Shown here: positions 44,222 to 53,267 of the stretch, piece after piece
Numbering within the stretch: position 1 is the stretch's first letter
Layout: every line of letters starts with the position of its first letter
From: Pullulanibacillus camelliae
GTDB lineage: Bacteria; Bacillota; Bacilli; Bacillales; Sporolactobacillaceae
Assembly: GCF_014642655.1 (NCBI RefSeq)
Contig: NZ_BMIR01000013.1
Location: forward strand, 1-64,000
Direction of reading: 5' to 3'
DNA: 64,000 nucleotides
Position numbers and translations under genes: made by a program
The notes under the pieces: model-generated
The model's database searches: none
The model's input: the letters and a program-made list of their open reading frames with translations, nothing else
Told to the model about the DNA's origin: nothing

Positions 44222-44336
44222 TTTTTACATATCATTTGCAAAACGCCTCAAGGGGTTACCGTTTAGAGGCCCTATCCTATACCTTCTAAAAGTTGCACTT
44301 ATAAGGTCTCCCGCAACGTTATAAATTCTGATATTA
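44222..44336 (-). repeat. Short third unit after element A5, ending in a terminator-like hairpin
   Basis: On the minus strand, straight after A5's TTTTCTAATAAT, a unit starts ATCAGAATTTATAACG and ends with GCCTC...GAGGC then GTTTTG. The GGGCCTCTAAACGG stretch resembles GGGCCCTCTGAACGG of the unit at 11508-11830. Possibly a third element type. Confidence 0.45.
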
Positions 44337-44470
44337 TTAGAAAACTTGACTTTTACGTTTCGGCATTCCTGATGTGATTTTTTTCAAACCACACACTAAG
44401 GCATTACCATGCTTTAATGATGAAAGTCAAAGCCCGAACTTATACTCTCCTCCTTTATGAGTGATAGAGT
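44337..44470 (-). repeat. Type A element, copy A5, nested behind B3
   Basis: About 134 bp, diverged and shortened at its 5' end. On the minus strand it follows the hairpin plus TTTTTCTTATACT of B3 and keeps AAAGGAGGAGAGTATAAG, GGGCTTTGACTTTC and an AAGTTTTCTAATAAT 3' end. Its GGCTTGC stem has decayed. Confidence 0.7.
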
Positions 44471-44795
44471 ATAAGAAAAACCGGGCAAAAAGCATGCCCG
44501 GTCCTTGTCCTTAGTATAGGGCATCGTCCAATATGAAAGAGGCTTCATTGCCTGGTCAAGCGGATGGGAGCGCAGGGCGCGAGATTCGGAACACTCTAAA
44601 AACGTGTGTTCCTCGGGCGCCGCTGACTCATGCTGCGGATACTAGACTCCTGCGGGAAGTGGGAGATCGGTAAGACCTTAGGACCTTAGCAGTGTGAAGG
44701 CGCGAGGAGACTTACCACTCCCCCGCGGAAAGCGAGCGGCCTGGAGCGGAAATCCGCATCGTCCTCATGACCAGAAATTTTATGCTTTCTTTTCT
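44471..44795 (-). repeat. Type B element, copy B3
   Basis: About 325 bp, the longest standard copy. It starts after the rpmG terminator as AAAAGAAAGCATAAAATTTC. It includes the extra module with a perfect GGAACAC/GTGTTCC hairpin on its complement, the GC-rich core, and an intact CCGGGC...GCCCGG hairpin plus TTTTTCTTA at the far end. Element A5 follows. Confidence 0.88.
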
Positions 44796-44802
44796 TTTAA
44801 AA

Positions 44803-44831
44803 AAATAAACAGTAGGCGTGCCCACTGTTTA
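44803..44831 (-). terminator. Rho-independent terminator of rpmG
   Basis: TAAACAGTGGGC and CCTACTGTTTA arms with a short loop then seven T residues on the minus strand. The 5' arm includes the rpmG stop codon. Confidence 0.85.
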
Positions 44832-44978
44832 CTTCGTTTCCCTATGCAACGTATGTCTCCGCAAACGCGGGGAGTATTTTTTTACTTCAATACGTTCTGG
44901 ATTTGTACGTTTATTTTTGGTTGTAATATAATTACGGTCACCAGTTTCGGTACATTCGAGAATAACTTGTACACGCAT
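44829..44978 (-). CDS. rpmG: 50S ribosomal protein L33
   Basis: A 49-residue L33: [19 protein letters not shown] then [20 protein letters not shown] and a HTLHRETK end. The zinc cysteines of the C+ form are missing except one, so this is the C-minus (zinc-free) type, usually induced or tolerated under zinc limitation. Too short for most gene finders; ribosome site GGAGGGATAATCC precedes ATG. Position next to fthC fits Bacillus rpmGA. Confidence 0.95.
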   Translation of the reverse strand: MRVQVILECTETGDRNYITTKNKRTNPERIEVKKYSPRLRRHTLHRETK

Positions 44979-45236
44979 GGATTATCCCTCCACTTCTCTA
45001 ACATTCTACATACCATATTATGATAACAAATGTTGGTTCAACAGGCAAATAAAAAATTTATATTCGGATGATCCTTAAATTTTCTTTAATAAAGAGATTT
45101 TACCACACAAGGAAATGATTACAGTGTTTTGTCGAAAAAAGATTACAATTTCCTTTCTTTTTCTACAAAACTCTTTTTATCCTATACTAAGTTATGTTAT
45201 AAGTAATGGAGAGAGTAAATAACTAGGAGGATCATT

Positions 45237-45428
45237 ATGGGATACATACTACTCGTTTTGGTCATCATTGGTTTAATTGTTCTAGCCCTTTCCTTTTTCA
45301 AGCAAGACAGTGTTAAACAGCTTGAGGAACAAATTGAAGGCACGTCAATTACAATGATGCAAGAATTATACAAAGTGAAAAAGAAAATTCGTGTGTTAGA
45401 AGAAGAAATGATGATTGATGATAAATAG
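45237..45428 (+). CDS. Small membrane/coiled-coil protein, 63 residues
   Basis: Not recognised by name. One N-terminal membrane helix (GYILLVLVIIGLIVLALSFF) then a charged coiled-coil with heptad-like LEEQIEG...LYKVKKKIRVLEEEMM. Strong AGGAGG ribosome site 8 bases upstream. It lies 15 bases before the next gene with a similar strong site, so the two form an operon. The topology suggests a membrane scaffold or partner protein. Confidence 0.72.
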   Translation: MGYILLVLVIIGLIVLALSFFKQDSVKQLEEQIEGTSITMMQELYKVKKKIRVLEEEMMIDDK

Positions 45429-45442
45429 AAGGAGGATCACAC

Positions 45443-46000
45443 ATGACTAGAAATGGCATGCGCGCTTTTGCTGCCGGTATAATTATCACATGTGCTGTTA
45501 TTGCCTTTTTCTATTATTTTATATTTAATGATGCAAAAGGCTCTTCAGAGAAGGCAACCAATAAGTCGCTTACTGACAGTGCGGTTGAAAACTACTTGAA
45601 TAAAAAAGGTCAAACAGCCATTGACCAAGCCACTTATGACAAATGGCAAGCTGAGGATCGTCAGCTTCAAGATGGGAAAAAGACAAGCGACGATAAGAAA
45701 AGCAGCTCTGATAGTGCAGCATCCGATTCAGATAAAAAGGATGATCAATCTAAAGCAGCTAGTGATAAGAAAGAGGAATCTGAGTCAAAAACCGTCACTA
45801 TCAAGGTAAAATCCGGCATGACATCTACTGACATTGCTGATCAACTGCAATCTGAAAAAATCATTAAGGATAGCCAAAAGCTTGTGGATTATATCGTTGG
45901 CCACGACCTTGAAAAGTACATTCAACTCGGTTCCTACAAGATTAAAAGTGATATGACCATTCCACAAATCGCTAAAGTCTTAAGCACATACCATCGATAA
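45443..46000 (+). CDS. Membrane-anchored protein with MltG/YceG-like LysM-type domain, no catalytic domain
   Basis: A 185-residue protein: N-terminal membrane anchor (AFAAGIIITCAVIAFFYYFIF), a low-complexity Ser/Asp/Lys linker (about residues 75-115) and a C-terminal domain of about 65 residues, KSGMTSTDIADQLQSEKII...LGSYKIKSDMTIPQIAKVL. That domain is the LysM-like module preceding the catalytic part of MltG endolytic transglycosylases, but the catalytic glutamate region is absent. Probably binds or senses nascent glycan strands; inference only. Confidence 0.72.
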   Translation: MTRNGMRAFAAGIIITCAVIAFFYYFIFNDAKGSSEKATNKSLTDSAVENYLNKKGQTAIDQATYDKWQAEDRQLQDGKKTSDDKKSSSDSAASDSDKKDDQSKAASDKKEESESKTVTIKVKSGMTSTDIADQLQSEKIIKDSQKLVDYIVGHDLEKYIQLGSYKIKSDMTIPQIAKVLSTYHR

Positions 46001-46013
46001 TCCATTAATATTG

Positions 46014-46058
46014 AAACAGGTCTACATTCTAAGAACATAGAATGTAGACCTGTTTTTA
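46014..46058 (+). terminator. Strong Rho-independent terminator
   Basis: A perfect 16-base stem, AACAGGTCTACATTCT and AGAATGTAGACCTGTT, with an 8-base loop and TTTT, closing the 45237-46000 operon. Confidence 0.92.
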
Positions 46059-46168
46059 TCTGTATTAATGTATCAATACATTGACTTATCCCGCTTCGCT
46101 TGGTAAGTCTGATCTGATCATTAAAAATTGCACATTAAGAGGACCGTCAAGCCTCATTTAACAAAATA

Positions 46169-46215
46169 CACCAATAGGCTAAGCCCAACCCGTCATGCTG
46201 GTTGACTTAGCCTAT
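46169..46215. terminator. Terminator of pbpA
   Basis: AATAGGCTAAG and CTTAGCCTATT arms with inner CAACC/GGTTG pairing. It lies 19 bases beyond the pbpA stop, between convergent operons, and may act in both directions. Confidence 0.8.
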
Positions 46216-46233
46216 TTTCATAAAAGCATAAAA

Positions 46234-48375
46234 TTATTTTGGTGTTTCCTTAACGACATGATCAAAATAATATTTGATTATGTCGCCGGCGATGGTTGAG
46301 TTAATGCTTGATTTGCGCATCTTCGGTACAACGACAGAAACAGCGATTTGTGGGTTATCATACGGCGCATAACCAATGAAGGTTTCATTGTATAATTGTA
46401 AATCATTTTGATCAATTTGCGCCGTTCCGGTTTTACCGGCGATCTTATATTTATTGTAGTTCACATTAGGATATGGACCGACGTATCCTGAATTCGTACT
46501 TCCTAAAAAGCTTGCCGTACCACCGGTATGTGTTACCATTTCCATCCCCTTATGCACGACATCCAATTGGCTCTTCGTATTGGGAATCGTATTTAAAATC
46601 TTCGGCTTATATGTTTTAACCGTTGGCCCAAGTTGGGTGGGATCCTTCCCAGGGGCATGGACAGAATCTAAAAGATGTGGTGCAATACGGTAGCCTCCAT
46701 TTGCAATCGTGGACACGTATTGAGCCATCTGTAAAGGCGTATATTGATCATACTGTCCAATTGCAAACTGGTGAATAATACCGAAATCTGTTGGGATTTT
46801 CCCTTGGTATCCTGTAGATTCAAACGGAAGATCAATCCCTGTATGGACACCGAGCCCACAAATAGCATAACCATCCCGCATAATCTTAAAGGCATTGACA
46901 AATCGCGGCCCTACACTCCCTGTCGCTAGATATGAACTGCCGAGATCCTGATAGTGAACCCCAGCAATCAACCCTGCCACATGGGCCATGTAAACGTTCG
47001 AAGACTTTTGCAAGGCCGTTTCAGGCGTCATCGTTCCCAGTCTTTCATACGACTTAAAAGGCGGTCCAGCTTTATAAGTAATCGGCTTATCGACAAACGA
47101 ACTTGGAACAGCATTATTACGATAACCCGTGAGCAATGTAGCTGGCTTTGCTGCTGACCCTATTTCAAAGCCGTTAAGAATGGTCGCAGATGAAGTATCT
47201 GTAAACTTACCTGTGTTAGGATCTAAAGTCCGCCCCACCATGGCTAAAACAGCGCCTGTATTAGGGTTCATGACAACAGCATAGGCACTGGTCAATTCTT
47301 TATTTCCAAAGGAAGGTTTCTTAGCAAATCGAATGCTTTTTTCTATAATATCCCCGGCTTTTTTCTCTAGATCACCATTGACGGTCAATTCAATATCATT
47401 GCCGCGCTGCCCCTCTTTTTCTGTCGGGTTGCCGACCACTTGTCCTTTACTATTTTTCGTAAACTTATAAGTGGTTGGAATTCCCCGAAGGACAGACTCA
47501 TATTCCTCTTCCAGGTTACTCGTTCCGACAAGATCGTTGAGATTGTATCCAATGGCCGAATAATTATCCTCTTGGTGCGCTGGAATCGTCTTGACGTTAC
47601 CCAAAAAGAAATAATGGCCTTCAGGATAATCTCTTGTTGATGCGATCGATGTATCTATCATACCGTTGAATTTACTGAGGTTCTCCCCAAGCCTTGCCAG
47701 CTCTTTGTCGGATAAATGAGAGGCAATAATGGTTGGGGTCAGATTTTTTGCTTGTACTAGCTCACGCCAAATCGCAATGACCTTCATTTCTTTCTCATTA
47801 ATCGTGCTTAAATCCTTGTCAGTAATTCGATCAAGCACCATATCATAGGCTGTATTCGCTGTCTTTCCTTTATCTTTTGCTGCTTTATCAGCATTATCAG
47901 CTTTTTCTATTTCTTTTTTTGTCAGCTTGTCCTTGTAAATCGTCTCTTGATGCTTCGTAATATAATAATCCTTCATATCGCGTTCAGTCACGTCTTGCGT
48001 GGTTATGATGCCATTCTCGACATCCTTTTTCGTACTGACATCAATATATTGGCTCAGCTTTTCAGCCAAATCAATGAGCTTTGTATTATCCTGATTCGGC
48101 TTACGCGTAAAGACAACCGCATAGCTGCTTTTATTTCCAGCCAAAACCTTGCCCTCAGAATCGAGAATCAAACCTCTTGGGGAATTAACGGTTGTTTCTA
48201 CTTTGCGCATACTATTTAAATCAGAGGTATATTCCTTCCCCTTAACGATTTGCACATAGCCTAAGCGCATGATCAAAACGGAAAATGCAAAAAAGATTAA
48301 AAGGAACAGTATATTAAGACGAAAAGGAATGTGATTCTTTTTCTTTTTTTTCTTTCTTATCTGTTTATCATCCAT
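46234..48375 (-). CDS. pbpA: Class B penicillin-binding protein (PBP2A-like transpeptidase)
   Basis: A 713-residue elongasome transpeptidase crosslinking peptidoglycan of the lateral wall. A lysine-rich cytoplasmic N-terminus and a membrane helix (ILFLLIFFAFSVLIMRLGYV) precede the dimerisation domain (RGLILDSEGKVLAGN). The catalytic domain has SXXK GSAAKPATLL, SXN KSSNVYM and KTG AGKTGTAQID. Start chosen at ATG (MDDKQ), 5 bases after GGAGTGA. Matches B. subtilis pbpA by position and size. Confidence 0.94.
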   Translation of the reverse strand: MDDKQIRKKKKKKNHIPFRLNILFLLIFFAFSVLIMRLGYVQIVKGKEYTSDLNSMRKVETTVNSPRGLILDSEGKVLAGNKSSYAVVFTRKPNQDNTKLIDLAEKLSQYIDVSTKKDVENGIITTQDVTERDMKDYYITKHQETIYKDKLTKKEIEKADNADKAAKDKGKTANTAYDMVLDRITDKDLSTINEKEMKVIAIWRELVQAKNLTPTIIASHLSDKELARLGENLSKFNGMIDTSIASTRDYPEGHYFFLGNVKTIPAHQEDNYSAIGYNLNDLVGTSNLEEEYESVLRGIPTTYKFTKNSKGQVVGNPTEKEGQRGNDIELTVNGDLEKKAGDIIEKSIRFAKKPSFGNKELTSAYAVVMNPNTGAVLAMVGRTLDPNTGKFTDTSSATILNGFEIGSAAKPATLLTGYRNNAVPSSFVDKPITYKAGPPFKSYERLGTMTPETALQKSSNVYMAHVAGLIAGVHYQDLGSSYLATGSVGPRFVNAFKIMRDGYAICGLGVHTGIDLPFESTGYQGKIPTDFGIIHQFAIGQYDQYTPLQMAQYVSTIANGGYRIAPHLLDSVHAPGKDPTQLGPTVKTYKPKILNTIPNTKSQLDVVHKGMEMVTHTGGTASFLGSTNSGYVGPYPNVNYNKYKIAGKTGTAQIDQNDLQLYNETFIGYAPYDNPQIAVSVVVPKMRKSSINSTIAGDIIKYYFDHVVKETPK

Positions 48376-48467
48376 AAGGCTCACTCCAAAAGAAAATTAC
48401 TCCGATATGTACATCCGTCTTACTTAAATGCTCACCATCCAAAACAGCAACCATTAATTAAGCGAAA

Positions 48468-48505
48468 AGAGACACCCATGACAAGGTGGTGTCTCCTTAT
48501 TGTAC
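48468..48505 (-). terminator. Terminator of yqgE
   Basis: GGAGACACC and GGTGTCTC arms on the minus strand followed by TTTTCGC, 44 bases beyond the yqgE stop, before pbpA. Confidence 0.75.
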
Positions 48506-48548
48506 TATACTTTTAGTAGGTTTGGTAAGACATATCTTGTCAAATCTT

Positions 48549-49841
48549 TTAAACCGTAGAGCCGCTTTCTCCATCGTGGAAGCGCCGCGCCTCATGAGCA
48601 TCATTTTTCGCCTCTTCTGGATGCTTAACGACAAAATGAATGTGTCGCAAACAAAAATAAATGACCAGATGTCCAACTCCCAAAACCATCATGAGATAGC
48701 GAATGCCATCCTCATTATTCTTAAATGCCCAAACTGTCAATAAAAATAATAAAATGGAGGCAATTCTTCCACCATTATAATACAATTCACGCACAACAAT
48801 ATATTCAATCCGCATTTCAGCAGCCTTCCAGCCCCTGCCGATCACATCAAAGGTAATAGACATATACGGCACTGAAAGTAATGGAAAAGCTGCCGAGGCA
48901 ATGATCCCATATAATATTAATAACGTGAAGTTGAGTTTAAATAAGATAATAAAAATGGAAAAATAGAGAAACAAACCGCCCAACAGAATAGAGGTCTTTC
49001 TAAAGTCTTGTTTGATTACCCTAGAGACAATATAAAAAGAAATAAACATCACTCCAGATTCAATCAAACCAAACTTTCCAAGTGCAAATTCACTCTTTGT
49101 TGTCAAAAAAACCCAAATGGTGATAACAAAAGCGAAGGTTCCCTCTTTTAATCCCTGAAAAAAATGCGCATAGAGAACGCCCTTCCAATTCGGATTATTC
49201 TTACGTTCTGCCATAATGCGTTGAAAAATAAAATGCCCTTTAGCAGGTCGGCGCTCTAAAAACCAGCTCATCACAATCGCTACAGCAAATAAAAACAAGG
49301 AGATGCCAAAAATGATCTTATACCCTGTATAATTCGACAAAGAAGCTATGAGCCACCCGGCAAAGATGGGACCTATCATTCCCGCTAGAGAGGAGAGTAT
49401 CCCTTGAAAGCCATTAAAAAAATCACGCGTCTCAGGCTCAGTAATTTCAAAGGTCAAAACATTAAATGCCAGCCAGTAAAACCCATAGCCGACACCGAGC
49501 ACCGCACCAAATAAAAGCAGATATTCTTTTGTATGGGAACCAAAAAGCAAAACACTAATAAAAAAAAGGGCTAGAAATATCACACCCAATCTAAGCACAA
49601 TGACGCGGTCAACTTTTTTTGCCCATCGTCCTGCAAGCAGAAAGGTGAGTGGTTGAAAAATAACAATCATTAGGTTATACAAAGCAATATCGACAAAACT
49701 ATTCGTATGCTTCCATAGAAAAACATTAACAAAGGTGTTTGAAAGAGCAATGCCTAAAAAATAAAGACCACTGATAACTAACAACAATAGAAGATCTTTT
49801 GGGACCTCTTTTTTATTAAAAAACAGACCTAATGCTTTCAT
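48549..49841 (-). CDS. yqgE: MFS transporter YqgE
   Basis: A 430-residue major facilitator superfamily permease with about 12 hydrophobic helices, the MFS loop 2-3 region RWAKKVDRVIVLRLG and a hydrophilic C-terminal tail (HPEEAKNDAHEARRFHDGE). No signature that would give the substrate. Ribosome site AGGGGAG. Upstream of pbpA as in B. subtilis. Confidence 0.87.
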   Translation of the reverse strand: MKALGLFFNKKEVPKDLLLLLVISGLYFLGIALSNTFVNVFLWKHTNSFVDIALYNLMIVIFQPLTFLLAGRWAKKVDRVIVLRLGVIFLALFFISVLLFGSHTKEYLLLFGAVLGVGYGFYWLAFNVLTFEITEPETRDFFNGFQGILSSLAGMIGPIFAGWLIASLSNYTGYKIIFGISLFLFAVAIVMSWFLERRPAKGHFIFQRIMAERKNNPNWKGVLYAHFFQGLKEGTFAFVITIWVFLTTKSEFALGKFGLIESGVMFISFYIVSRVIKQDFRKTSILLGGLFLYFSIFIILFKLNFTLLILYGIIASAAFPLLSVPYMSITFDVIGRGWKAAEMRIEYIVVRELYYNGGRIASILLFLLTVWAFKNNEDGIRYLMMVLGVGHLVIYFCLRHIHFVVKHPEEAKNDAHEARRFHDGESGSTV

Positions 49842-49999
49842 AATCTATAACTCCCCTGCTATCCCATTCGCGTGAGCAATGGTGCATCACGCACTGACAG
49901 TCCCCTACTCCCTCTCATCTCAAGAGGCAGCGGGATATTGACCGATACAAACTTTCATTTTTCATCTGTAGTTTGTGTAAAAGCAAGGGAGATATGCGT

Positions 50000-51283
50000 T
50001 TAAACTTTTAACTTGTCCGTGTGCTGCTTCAGGATTTGAATTTGATTCAAAATATCTTCCACACTTGTTGTGATTTCCACAATATCTTTCGCGCTCTCTT
50101 GAGAGCTACTGGCCACTTCCTTAGCTGCTGTAGAGGTTTCAGAAGTAATAGCATTTGTTTCTTCAGCATCGCGAACTACTTCATTCATATAATTTTGTTG
50201 CTCTCCAGCCTTGTTATATATACTTTCAATGCTTTCAATAATATGATGAACATTTGTCATCATCTCCGTTAATTGTTCTCCCGTCACCTGTGCTCTTTCG
50301 ATTTCTCTATTTCCAACCTGGACTTGTACTTGGTTATATTCGACAGCTAAATCCACATTATTTTGTATTTCTAATACAGTATCATGTATATCATTGACAG
50401 CATTAGCACTCTGATTCGCCAATTCTTGAATTTCATGCGCAACAACTGCAAAGCCTTTGCCTGCTTCACCAGCACGTGCTGCTTCAATTGATGCATTTAA
50501 AGCTAACATATTTGTTTTTTCCGAAATTTCAGCAACTATCATCGTCACCAACCCGATTTTCTCTGCTTTTTCTTGTAAAGATTGTGCTGTCTCTGATGCT
50601 CTATTATTTGTTTGACCAATTTCTTGAATCCCTTCTATCAATTCCTTTAACGCTTGACTGCTACTCGTCAAGTTACCCATAGTTATTTTCGAAAGACCGT
50701 CTGCTTCGCGCGCCTCTTCTTCAATCTTTGTCGCCAGCTTCAGTCCCTTCTGAACATGATCCAGAGAAGCTGCAGTGGATTGGGCTTGTCTTTCCGATCC
50801 TGAAGCAATGTCTGTCATCGTGGCGCTCACTTCTTGGACTTGACCTGAAAGTGTTACCATCACCTGTTTCAGTGACGTGATCCGCTCCGAGGTGACTGCC
50901 ACATATTGTTGAATATCAAAAATAATTGTTTTTAGCACTTTAACCATCTCTCGAAAGCCATTAGCCAAGCTCTCGATTTCATCGCGCGTATGTATGGGTT
51001 CGATATCAACTGACAGATCACCTTTCGCCGCTTCTGTAACTCCTTTTTGTAATGGTTTAAGCGCTCGCGTAAAATATATAGCGATAAAATAACCCAAAAT
51101 ACCTGACCAGATGATTCCTAATAAAAGCGTTGCTAAAATAAAGAGCCATTGTGGAAGATAGTCGCCCAACCATTGAGAAACATAAAAAATAAATAGTGCA
51201 CTAATCCCATAAGTGATCAAGGCAACTAAGCTCATTCCTGCCACTAATTTCTTAACAATACCTATTGTCTGCGTGTTCTTCAT
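50000..51283 (-). CDS. Methyl-accepting chemotaxis protein without periplasmic sensor domain
   Basis: A 427-residue receptor: two adjacent N-terminal membrane helices ([21 protein letters not shown] and [20 protein letters not shown]) with hardly any loop between them, a HAMP domain ([23 protein letters not shown] split at the turn) and the signalling coiled coil with the hairpin tip [19 protein letters not shown]. With no extracellular sensor it may report membrane state or cytoplasmic signals. Not part of the B. subtilis neighbourhood. Confidence 0.9.
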   Translation of the reverse strand: MKNTQTIGIVKKLVAGMSLVALITYGISALFIFYVSQWLGDYLPQWLFILATLLLGIIWSGILGYFIAIYFTRALKPLQKGVTEAAKGDLSVDIEPIHTRDEIESLANGFREMVKVLKTIIFDIQQYVAVTSERITSLKQVMVTLSGQVQEVSATMTDIASGSERQAQSTAASLDHVQKGLKLATKIEEEAREADGLSKITMGNLTSSSQALKELIEGIQEIGQTNNRASETAQSLQEKAEKIGLVTMIVAEISEKTNMLALNASIEAARAGEAGKGFAVVAHEIQELANQSANAVNDIHDTVLEIQNNVDLAVEYNQVQVQVGNREIERAQVTGEQLTEMMTNVHHIIESIESIYNKAGEQQNYMNEVVRDAEETNAITSETSTAAKEVASSSQESAKDIVEITTSVEDILNQIQILKQHTDKLKV

Positions 51284-51409
51284 TCTTCATCCTTACCCCC
51301 TTTTTGGTAATTATCGACTTATTTTGCTTTTAAATATAGTTAAATTCATCACAAAATTTATGATTTTTTTGTAAAAAATGTGATAATACGTGCGACACCC
51401 CAGCAAAAA

Positions 51410-51483
51410 TAGCGCTTGCATTATTCGCTTTATTTAATACTCCTTCAAATAGGATTAACGAAGATTTATGCTTTCCAAGCATA
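51410..51483 (-). repeat. Decayed type A element fragment (A10) behind sodA
   Basis: On the minus strand beyond the sodA terminator, GGAAAGCATAAATCTTCG, then TATTTGAAGGAGTA, aligns with the start of A6 (GAAAGCATGATCTTCGC...TTTAAGGAAGAG). The remainder is lost. Confidence 0.45.
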
Positions 51484-51521
51484 CAAAAAGCCCGCATGCA
51501 CAATAGATGTGCTTTGCGGGC
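51484..51521 (-). terminator. Rho-independent terminator of sodA
   Basis: GCCCGC and GCGGGC outer arms with inner AGCACAT/GTGCAT pairing then TTTTTG on the minus strand. Confidence 0.88.
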
Positions 51522-51536
51522 CCCTGCATTTTAGGC

Positions 51537-52145
51537 TTATTTTGCTGCTGCAAATCGCTTGTTTACTTCATCCCAGTTAATGACATTGAAGAAAGCGTCA
51601 ATATATTCTGGACGACGGTTTTGATATTTGAGGTAATAAGCATGTTCCCAAACATCCAAGCCTAAAACAGGTGTTTTACCCTCTGAAAGAGGTGTATCCT
51701 GATTAGGTGTACTGGTGATTTCCAGTTCGCCATTATTAACGACTAACCATGCCCAACCTGATCCGAAACGTCCAGCAGCAGCATCGGAAAATTCATTTTT
51801 AAAGGCTTCAAAGCTGCCGAATTTAGCATTAATAGCATCTGCTACAGCGCCAGTTGGAGCTCCGCCACCATTTGGACTGAGGAGTTGCCAGAATAGGGTG
51901 TGGTTGACATGTCCACCACCATTATTTCTTACAGCAGTACGAATGCTTTCAGGAACTGCATCCAAATTGCTCATCAAATCCTCAATGGATTTGCTTGCTA
52001 AATCATCATGTCCTTCAAGCGCCGCATTAACCTTACTTACATAAGTGCCGTGGTGTTTATCGTGATGAATGCGCATTGTTTGCTCATCGATATGCGGTTC
52101 TAATGCGTTGTAGTCATAAGGTAATTCTGGAAGTTCGTAAGCCAT
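51537..52145 (-). CDS. sodA: Manganese superoxide dismutase
   Basis: SodA, 202 residues, dismutating superoxide. Metal ligands lie in MRIHHDKHH (His27 region), [12 protein letters not shown] (His81 region) and [20 protein letters not shown] (Asp and His). The GAWGWAWL-type [12 protein letters not shown] is present. Ribosome site AGGAGG. Mn rather than Fe use is likely from the Bacillus family and from mntR elsewhere in the window, but residues alone do not prove it. Confidence 0.96.
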   Translation of the reverse strand: MAYELPELPYDYNALEPHIDEQTMRIHHDKHHGTYVSKVNAALEGHDDLASKSIEDLMSNLDAVPESIRTAVRNNGGGHVNHTLFWQLLSPNGGGAPTGAVADAINAKFGSFEAFKNEFSDAAAGRFGSGWAWLVVNNGELEITSTPNQDTPLSEGKTPVLGLDVWEHAYYLKYQNRRPEYIDAFFNVINWDEVNKRFAAAK

Positions 52146-52368
52146 GTGAATCTCCTCCTATATGTAGATAGATTTAGACAAAATTTCTATTGTCTTTACA
52201 CTGCTTACATTACCAAAAATCGCGTCAGACTTCAATTTAAATACTCTAAGTCCCTAAAGATTATAATCGACATTTTTTTCACGATAAATACTTGAGCCAA
52301 TATTATAATTCTAGACATAAGCACAAAAAAACCTGCCCGATCGACAAGTTACATTAGCAGTCATATTA

Positions 52369-52433
<65 letters not shown>

Positions 52434-52447
<14 letters not shown>

Positions 52448-52648
52448 ACGATAAAAACCACCGTTATTAAGAACCCTTAAAAATATGGGAAACTGTCCCT
52501 GCGTCTACATGCCTTGCTACGTCGCCTGACTTCCTCGGGACAACTCGCTGTCCTTCTCTGACGCCAATGCTCGTTGCTCCACCCCGCGACGATAAAAACC
52601 ACCATTATTAAGAACCCTTAAAAATATGGGAAACTGTCCCTGCGTCTC
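52434..52648 (-). repeat. Direct duplication of the tRNA-fMet 5' end and its upstream region
   Basis: A 73-base segment at 52434-52506 recurs at 52575-52648 with one substitution and one extra A. Each copy includes the first 14 bases of the tRNA (CGCGGGGTGGAGCA on the minus strand). Between them lie 68 GC-rich bases with a GGACA/TGTCC hairpin. The upstream copy leads into no tRNA body. Confidence 0.9.
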
Positions 52649-52727
52649 GTTCTCATGAGAACTTACTCTACTATAGTATCACAACGAACCACATATTATT
52701 CACAAATAACAAAATAAAAAGGGTAGG

Positions 52728-52804
52728 TGGTGGACCCTGTAGGACTCGAACCTACGACCGGACGGTTATGAGCCGTCAGCTCTAACCAACTGAGCTAAGG
52801 GTCC
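52728..52804 (-). tRNA. tRNA-Ile2 (CAU, lysidine type)
   Basis: 77 bases starting GGACCCTTAGCTCAGTTGG, with anticodon loop CTCATAA. The sequence matches the B. subtilis isoleucine tRNA whose C34 is converted to lysidine by TilS, and differs from the elongator tRNA-Met in the same cluster. CCA encoded. Confidence 0.85.
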
Positions 52805-52806
52805 AA

Positions 52807-52883
52807 TGGGGCGATTAATGGGGATCGAACCCATGTATGCCGGAACCACAATCCGGTGCGTTAACCACTTCGCCATAATCGCC
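52807..52883 (-). tRNA. tRNA-His (GUG)
   Basis: 77 bases including the extra G-1 typical of histidine tRNA; acceptor GGCGATTA pairs with TAATCGCC; anticodon loop TTGTGGT gives GTG. CCA encoded. Confidence 0.95.
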
Positions 52884-52933
52884 ATACAAATGAAAACGAG
52901 GTTAGCATATAACCCCTAAAAGATTGTTCAATA

Positions 52934-53010
52934 TGGTAGCGGTGGAGGGGATCGAACCCCCGACCTCACGGGTATGAACCGTACGCTCTAGCCAGCTGAG
53001 CTACACCGCC
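52934..53010 (-). tRNA. tRNA-Met (CAU), elongator
   Basis: 77 bases starting GGCGGTGTAGCTCAGCTGG with a regular G1-C72 acceptor pair and anticodon loop TTCATAC. First gene of the tRNA operon. CCA encoded. Confidence 0.94.
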
Positions 53011-53046
53011 ATAAAATCTTGTTTCATTCGCTTAGCGACAAAAAAT

Positions 53047-53075
53047 ATTATATAATATATTTCCCGTCACGTCAA
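53047..53075 (-). promoter_or_regulatory. Sigma-A promoter of the tRNA operon
   Basis: On the minus strand TTGACG and a perfect TATAAT separated by exactly 17 bases, about 37 bases upstream of tRNA-Met. A near-consensus promoter, as expected for stable RNA. Confidence 0.85.
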
Positions 53076-53267
53076 CAGTTTTTTTGTAAAAGTTTTTTTC
53101 TACTTGCTCTATGTATTGCTGCGACGACATTTAATATAACATGTAATATGATCCATTTCAATACCCTTTTTAAATTTATAATAATAAATCATTAAATCAT
53201 AGACTTGAACACGTCTCTCAGATACAATTATTTCAGAAGGATATATTGAGACAAAAGGTGATTGTCC

